Assembly (NCBI GenBank): GCA_038503035.1
Contig: JAVSML010020440.1
Span: 186,001-250,000, forward strand
Length of the DNA stretch: 64,000 nt
Source: Crocodylus rhombifer
Taxonomy: Eukaryota; Chordata; Crocodylia; Crocodylidae
Direction: 5' to 3'
Part shown: positions 59,326 to 64,000 of the stretch, one piece after another
Layout: the number at the start of each line of letters is the position of its first letter
How positions within the stretch are numbered: position 1 is the stretch's first letter
Program-made: the position numbers and the translations under genes
The notes under the pieces: model-generated
Told to the model about the DNA's origin: nothing
Databases searched by the model: none
Seen by the model: the letters and a program-made list of their open reading frames with translations, nothing else

Positions 59326-61628
59326 TAAGAGACATTTATTCTGGGGAGGGTGACAAATGGGGAGCAGTAGAGATCATGTACAGGTTGGTCCAAGAATCTG
59401 GGCCTTGAGGACAAGGCCTGGGCTCATGGCCTGCAAGGCCTGCCTGCACACTCTAAACAAAACAAAAAAACCCAAAAAACCAAAGAACAAAACAAGTATG
59501 TACATATATACATATATACAGTTCTTGCCAGTGGGGATGCCCAGGGGAGCCTCAGGACATCAGGGGTCAGCCCACCTGGACAAAGCCCGAGGTCTCAGCT
59601 CACTGGATGCACCTCTGCACATTGAGCACCTGGTAGTGTCACAAGGCAAGGAGCATGCATCCTGCCTCGACTCGGCACAGTGCCCCCTTGACGGCCCAGC
59701 GTTCCTCAAAGGCGGACACTGTCCACTGGAGGACTGCATTCTCAAATTCAAGTGAGAGGCGGGCCTGCACCAGCAGGTGGAAGAGCTGCAGGGCATCATC
59801 CATCCCAGTGAGCCAGTTTCGCTGGCTCTTCAGGGTGGCCATCTTGGCCTGGCCCACCAGGAAGTTGGCCAGGCTGACTGCAGCCCACTTGGCTGTCCGG
59901 TACAGGAAGGAGTAGATGTAGGCGTCCTCTGAGAAGTCCTGGCCCAGTGCCCAAAGCAGCGCCCTGAGGGCGGAAAACAGCGGCCGCAGCTGGGGGCAGT
60001 CAAGGAAGACATGGAAAACATCCACTTCCAGCACCCCCGGGCAGAAGGGGCAAGCCGCCGAGGCCACCAGGTCCAGGTGGCACACAAAGGTGCCAGTGGC
60101 CAGGATGCCATGCACCAATCTCCACTGGAGGTCACCAGTCTTCTTGGCAGTGGGCACCTTGTACAGTGTGCGCCATGCTGGGGTCCCGGGCCATGCTAGG
60201 CACCACCGCCACATGGTGTCAGGGCGGCAGGCCAGCACCTGGGCATGCTGGATTCGCACCACCCATGTGTAGAGTCCCTTCCGGGGCAGTGTGCCAAAGG
60301 GGCGGCCCATATTGCTGCTGTGGGGCACAGGGAGCCTAAGCAGTGTGTTAGGCCGGTCATCCAGCTCACTGGCCACCGCTGGGATGACCGGCAGTGGTGG
60401 GAAGGCATCATCTGAAGTGTCCGTGGTGGGGAGGGCCTGGAGAGCCTGGAGGTAGCCTTCTAGGGTGGTCACTGCTTCTGTTAGAAGGGTGGCCCTAACA
60501 GCCAGCAGAAGCCGGCCCGCAGTGCACACCAAGCACAGTGAGATCCGGGCAGCCAGGGATTCAGGTGACAGCCAGCCAACTGAGCAAGGTCCAGGAGGTG
60601 CCCCAGCTGGGTGGTGCGTGCCTCGATGAGAGCAGCCATGAGGCTGGCAGAGGCCAGACTCAGCATGACATGCTGCAGGTCCTGGTTGTGGACCAGGGGC
60701 TCCTTGAGCAGTTGTGGGAAATGCAGGCACCTGGATTGGGACAGAGATGAAAGGCAGCCCACCAGGCCCACACCATGCTGCAGTAGAACAGGGAAAGGAC
60801 TGCCCCATTCAGGAAGGTGAGGTCCAGCATAAAGAGCTCCCAGTCAAAATCAAGGCACCCCACTCAGTGCAGGAACGAGCATGCCAGCTGCCGTCACGGG
60901 AGGTGGCCCTCGGCATACAGAAGCTCCTGGAGGACTTGCAGGTGGTAGGCAGCCACCCTGCTGGCCAGGTCGATCAGGCCCTGTCCCCCCTCAGTGGTGG
61001 GCAGGTAAAGGGCAACTCGCGGGAGCCAATGGCGTCCGTCCCAGAGGAAGTCCACTAGGAGTCGCTACAGTTTTTCAAGTAGCTCCAGCGGAGGGTCCAG
61101 CACAGTGCAGCGGTGCCACAGGGTTGCCGCCACCAGGTTGTGGGTGTTGAGGACCCAGCCGCAGCAGGAGAGGGTGAGCAAGTGCCAGCACCAGCGCTGC
61201 AGCAGGGCCTCCACTCCCTCCATCAGGTCCTCCCAGTTGCAGGCTGCAAAGGCCAGCAGCCCCTGGAACACTCCCAGGGCCTTGAGGCCTTCCCAGTGCC
61301 AGGCGAGGCCTCCCAGCAAGTCTGGAGGTGGTTTCCCAGCCCACATCCCAAGCAGGAGCGTGTCACTCTTGCCCCAGTTAATGCGGCCTGACGCGGTGAG
61401 CTCATAGGTGCATTGGCAGACCACCAGGGCCCGCACATCCTCCTGGCTGCCCAGGAAGACAGTCACGTCATCCACATACACCGTCAGCCAAATCGGGAGG
61501 CCAGTGGTCGGGCATGGTGCTGCTGGCAGGGCTAAGCCGGTCAGGCAACGTCGTAGAGCGTGCAGCAGCGGTTCAATGGCCAGAGCATACAGCATGCCTG
61601 AGAAGGGGCAGCTCTGGCATATGCCGTG
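59326..61628 (-). pseudogene. Tx1-type LINE, 3' half
   Basis: The minus strand carries the second half of a Tx1-clade polyprotein. 61620-61595 reads GICQSCPFSGMLYAL, the RT motif B region. 61595-61065 continues with YVDDVTVFL, a motif C with both aspartates. About 61070-60850 encodes the post-RT block (DFLWDGRHW-like, then YLPTTEGGQGL) with stops. 60808-59639 is a 389-residue C-terminal frame including WRLVHGILATG and a cysteine-bearing CPFCPGVLEVDVFHVFLDCP motif. An AATAAA at 59334-59339 (minus strand) suits the 3' end. The 5' part resumes at 63888-64000, beyond a CR1 insertion. Confidence 0.82.
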
Positions 61629-63887
61629 ATTTCATAGATTTCATAGACATCAGGGTTGGAAGGGACCTCGGGAGATCATCGAATCCAGCCCCCTGCCCAA
61701 AGGGCAGGAAGTCAGCTGGGGTCATAGGATCCCAGCAAGATAAGCATCCAATTTACTCTTGAAGGCGTTCAATGTAGGTGCTTGAACCACCTCCGCTGGC
61801 AGACTGTTCCAGACCTTGCGGGCTCAGACAGTAAAGAAATTCTTCCTTATGTCCAGCCTGAAATTGTCTTGCAGGAGTTTGTGACCGTTCGACCTCGTCA
61901 TCCCTTGGGGCGCTCTGGTGAACAAACATTCCCCCAGATCCTGGTGGTCACCCCTGATAAACTTATAGGTGGCCATCAGATCACCCCTGAGCCTGCGCTT
62001 TTCCAGGCTAAAGAGTCCCATGTCTCTCAGCCTCTCATCGTAAGATCTGTTTTCCTGACCTCTGATCATGCGCGTGGCTCTCCTCTGGACTCTCTCAAGC
62101 TTCTCCACATCCTTTTTGAATTCTGGAGCCCAAAACTGGACACAGTACTCCAGCTGCAGCCTCACCAAGGCCGAGTACAAGGGGAGAATGACATCCCGGG
62201 ATTTGCTCGAGAAGCATCTATGGATGCAAGCCAGCGTTTTGGTCGCTTTACTAGCCGCAGCATCGCATTGGAGGCTCATGTTCATCTTGTGGTCAATGAT
62301 GACCCCCAAGTCTCTTTCTTCTGTAGTGCTATCCAACGTAGCACTGCCGAGCCTATAAGGATGCTGCAGGTTTTTCCTCCCAAGGTGGAGAACCTTGCAT
62401 TTTTCAGTGTTAAACACCTTCAGGTTCTCGTCCGCCCATTTGCTGAGCTTGTCCAGGTCAGCCTGGATCACCCGCCTATCTTCTGGTGTGGATGCTTTGC
62501 CCCAAAGTTTGGTGTCATCGGCAAACTTGGCCAGTCCACTCCTAACTCCAGTGTCCACAGCATTAATGAAGATGTTGAACAGGATGGGTCCAAGGACAGA
62601 GCCTTGAGGGACCCCTCTGGTCACAGGGCACCACGATGAGTGACTGCCATCAAATACAACCCTCTGGGTCCGACCACAGAGCCAATTTCCCAGCCAGCGG
62701 ATCGTGGTGGAGCCAAGGCCACAACTGGGCAGTTTGGCCAAGAGGTGATCATGGGATACCAGATCAAAAGCTTTTTTGAAGTCAAGATATATGACATCAA
62801 TCTCTTCTCCCTTGTCCAGATGATAAGTCACCTGGTCATAGAAGGAAATGAGATTGGTCAAACAAGACCTACCTGCAACAAACCCGTGCTGGCTATCCCT
62901 TAGGATGTTAGCCTGGGCCAGTCCATCAAGGATGGCCTCCTTAATAAACTTTTCCAAGATCTTCCCCAGGATAGAAGTCAGGCTAATGGGCCTGTAGTTA
63001 GCCGGATCCACTCTCCTCCCTTTCTTGAAGATCAGCACCACATTGGCCTTCTTCCAGTCTTCAGGCACTACACCAGAGCACCAGGAGTTTTCAAAGATCC
63101 ATGCCAGGGGCTGGGCTATGATGCTCGCCAGCTCCTTGAGTACCCTGGGGTGCAGATTGTCAGGGCCAGCTGACTTGAAGGCATCCAGCTTCTCAAGATG
63201 TTCCTTCATGAGGTCAGCATTGATGGAGGGTAGGGGATCCCCATCACCCAGATCTCCCTGTCCCATAGCAGGCATGGGCGTCCCATGGGACTGATGAAAG
63301 ACTGACGCAAAGTACCTATTTAATTGGTTGGCTTTTTCCTGGGCGTCAGTTGCCAGTTGCCCCATCTGGTTTAGCAGGGGTCCAACATTGCCCTTGCTTT
63401 TCCTCCAGCTCCCCACATATCTGAAAAAGGACTTTTTGTTGTCCTTGATGCTTGAAGCTAGTTGGAGTTCAATTGCAGCCTTGGCTTTCCTGGTTTGCTC
63501 CCTGCAGGACCGGACCAGTGCAGAATAATTCTCCTTGGAGGTGAATCCCATCCTCCATCCTTTGTAGGCTTTCCTTTTTAGCCATAGGAGGTCCGCTAGG
63601 TCCCTGGAGAGCCAGGAGGGCTGCTGTGCCTTCTTGCTCCCTTTCCTCCGTGTTGGAATAGATTTGGCTTGTGCATTGAGGATCGCTTCCTTGAGAAGCA
63701 ACCACTCTTCTTGAACTCCCATCTCCCTGGGGTCATGGTCCCTAAGGGCCTGACCGACAAGTCTCTTGAGCTTGTCAAAGTCGGCTTTTCTGAAGTCAAG
63801 GACTTCTGTGTTGCTGACTGACTTGCCAGCTTTACGGCGGATGGTGAAGGTGATCAGCTCATGGTCGCTGTCACCCAGCTTCTGGGA
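61629..63887 (-). mobile_element. Young CR1 LINE inserted in the Tx1 LINE
   Basis: The 3' tail (atttcatagatttcatag on the plus strand) lies at 61629 and the 5' truncation is at about 63887, in the last endonuclease motif. The sequence is the least decayed CR1 in the window: its reverse transcriptase is open throughout. The same lineage occurs at 20361-21875 (plus) and 41172-41479. Tx1 sequence in the same orientation flanks both sides. Confidence 0.92.
61722..63887 (-). pseudogene. CR1 reverse transcriptase, open for 694 codons then one early stop
   Basis: The open frame runs 63908-61824; its first few codons are Tx1 flank. LGDSDH (residues 11-16) is the end of the endonuclease. Linker and PSWLSRDLADLLWLKRKAY (97-115) follow. 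RT spans about 290-520: motif A YLDFKKAFD (374-382), motif [10 protein letters not shown] (432-440) and motif C FADD (462-465), all intact. The C-terminal CR1 region follows (LEYCVQFWAPEFKKDVEKLE). A TGA at 61824-61826 stops it after FFTV. The related copy at 21677 has CGA, so a single CpG-type C-to-T change explains it. Beyond it the frame continues to the natural stop at 61722-61724 (AYLAGIL). The missing endonuclease means the copy could not mobilise itself. Confidence 0.92.
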
Positions 63888-64000
63888 TGCACTGGGAATG
63901 GGGAGCACAGCACACAGTTCACCTTGAGCAGGCTGGAAGCATTGTGGTACAGCACCTAGAGCGCCGCAATGAATAGAGGCCCAAAGCCAAAAGCCTCGAG
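63888..64000 (-). pseudogene. Tx1-type LINE, portion upstream of the CR1 insertion
   Basis: The minus strand reads LEAFGFGPLFIAAL, a stop, then VLYHNASSLLKVN, the Tx1 RT block immediately before motif B. Its continuation lies 2.26 kb away at 61628 (GICQSCPFSGMLYAL). The window ends inside the element. Confidence 0.75.

Noticed and set aside
61105..61407. Plus-strand open frames over the Tx1 region (60-114 residues)
   Set aside because: Shadow frames of the minus-strand Tx1 coding sequence in GC-rich DNA.
61782..62639. 285-residue plus-strand open frame opposite the CR1 RT
   Set aside because: Antisense shadow of the CR1 reverse transcriptase; its amino-acid pattern mirrors the CR1 codons.
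1..64000. A novel multi-gene system, operon or defence locus
   Set aside because: The window is vertebrate non-coding DNA with transposon relics; no cluster of intact, co-oriented, unknown genes exists.

Overview
This window looks like intergenic or intronic DNA of a vertebrate nuclear genome, most likely a non-avian sauropsid and plausibly a crocodilian. That attribution is an inference. It rests on many CR1 LINE copies from several lineages, each ending in the ATCTATGAAAT-type 3' tail, together with RTE-type and Tx1-type LINEs, hAT DNA transposons, hAT MITEs and AT-rich single-copy DNA. I found no intact host gene, no convincing exon series, no tRNA or rRNA gene, no CRISPR array and no prokaryotic operon. 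Nearly every protein-like reading frame that I recognise belongs to a transposable element, and all of these are broken.

Layout. 1-4.76 kb: a stack of insertions. A solo LTR (1241-2297, perfect 5-bp target duplication) sits in an RTE LINE (about 1110-3835), which may itself sit in an old hAT-like element (about 274-4751). 5-10.7 kb: a LINE tail fragment, a hAT MITE with a perfect 8-bp target duplication (6333-6809), a repeat with a second copy near 40.6 kb, and another MITE. 11-15.1 kb: CR1 fragments, a SINE-like block and an RTE tail. 15.1-20.1 kb: a CA microsatellite, then a long AT-rich stretch with almost no recognisable repeat. 20.1-28.7 kb: a MITE, a CR1, a nearly complete but decayed hAT transposon with both ends and its target duplication (23357-27460), and two RTE tails facing each other across AT repeats. 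30.8-34.4 kb: a long CR1 that retains an ORF1 esterase domain, the endonuclease and the reverse transcriptase. 35-44.4 kb: a 111-bp tandem duplication, a MITE, a Tx1 fragment, two CR1 pieces of different lineages joined tail to tail, and a second solo LTR. 44.4-54 kb: mostly unique sequence with one CR1 tail. 54-58.7 kb: four hAT MITEs with target duplications and one CR1. 59.3-64 kb: a Tx1 LINE whose reverse transcriptase is interrupted by a young CR1 with a 694-residue open frame.

How the parts relate. The elements do not form a pathway. They are a layered insertion record, and the target duplications and nesting give a relative order of events. The best findings are the two well-resolved nested insertions (LTR in RTE; CR1 in Tx1), the full boundaries of the hAT transposon and its non-autonomous relatives, and the long CR1 ORF closed early by one CpG-type nonsense change. 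I see no evidence for a new biological system here. The least explained blocks are the minus-strand ORF remnants at 26356-26792 and the AT-rich stretch at 16331-20100.
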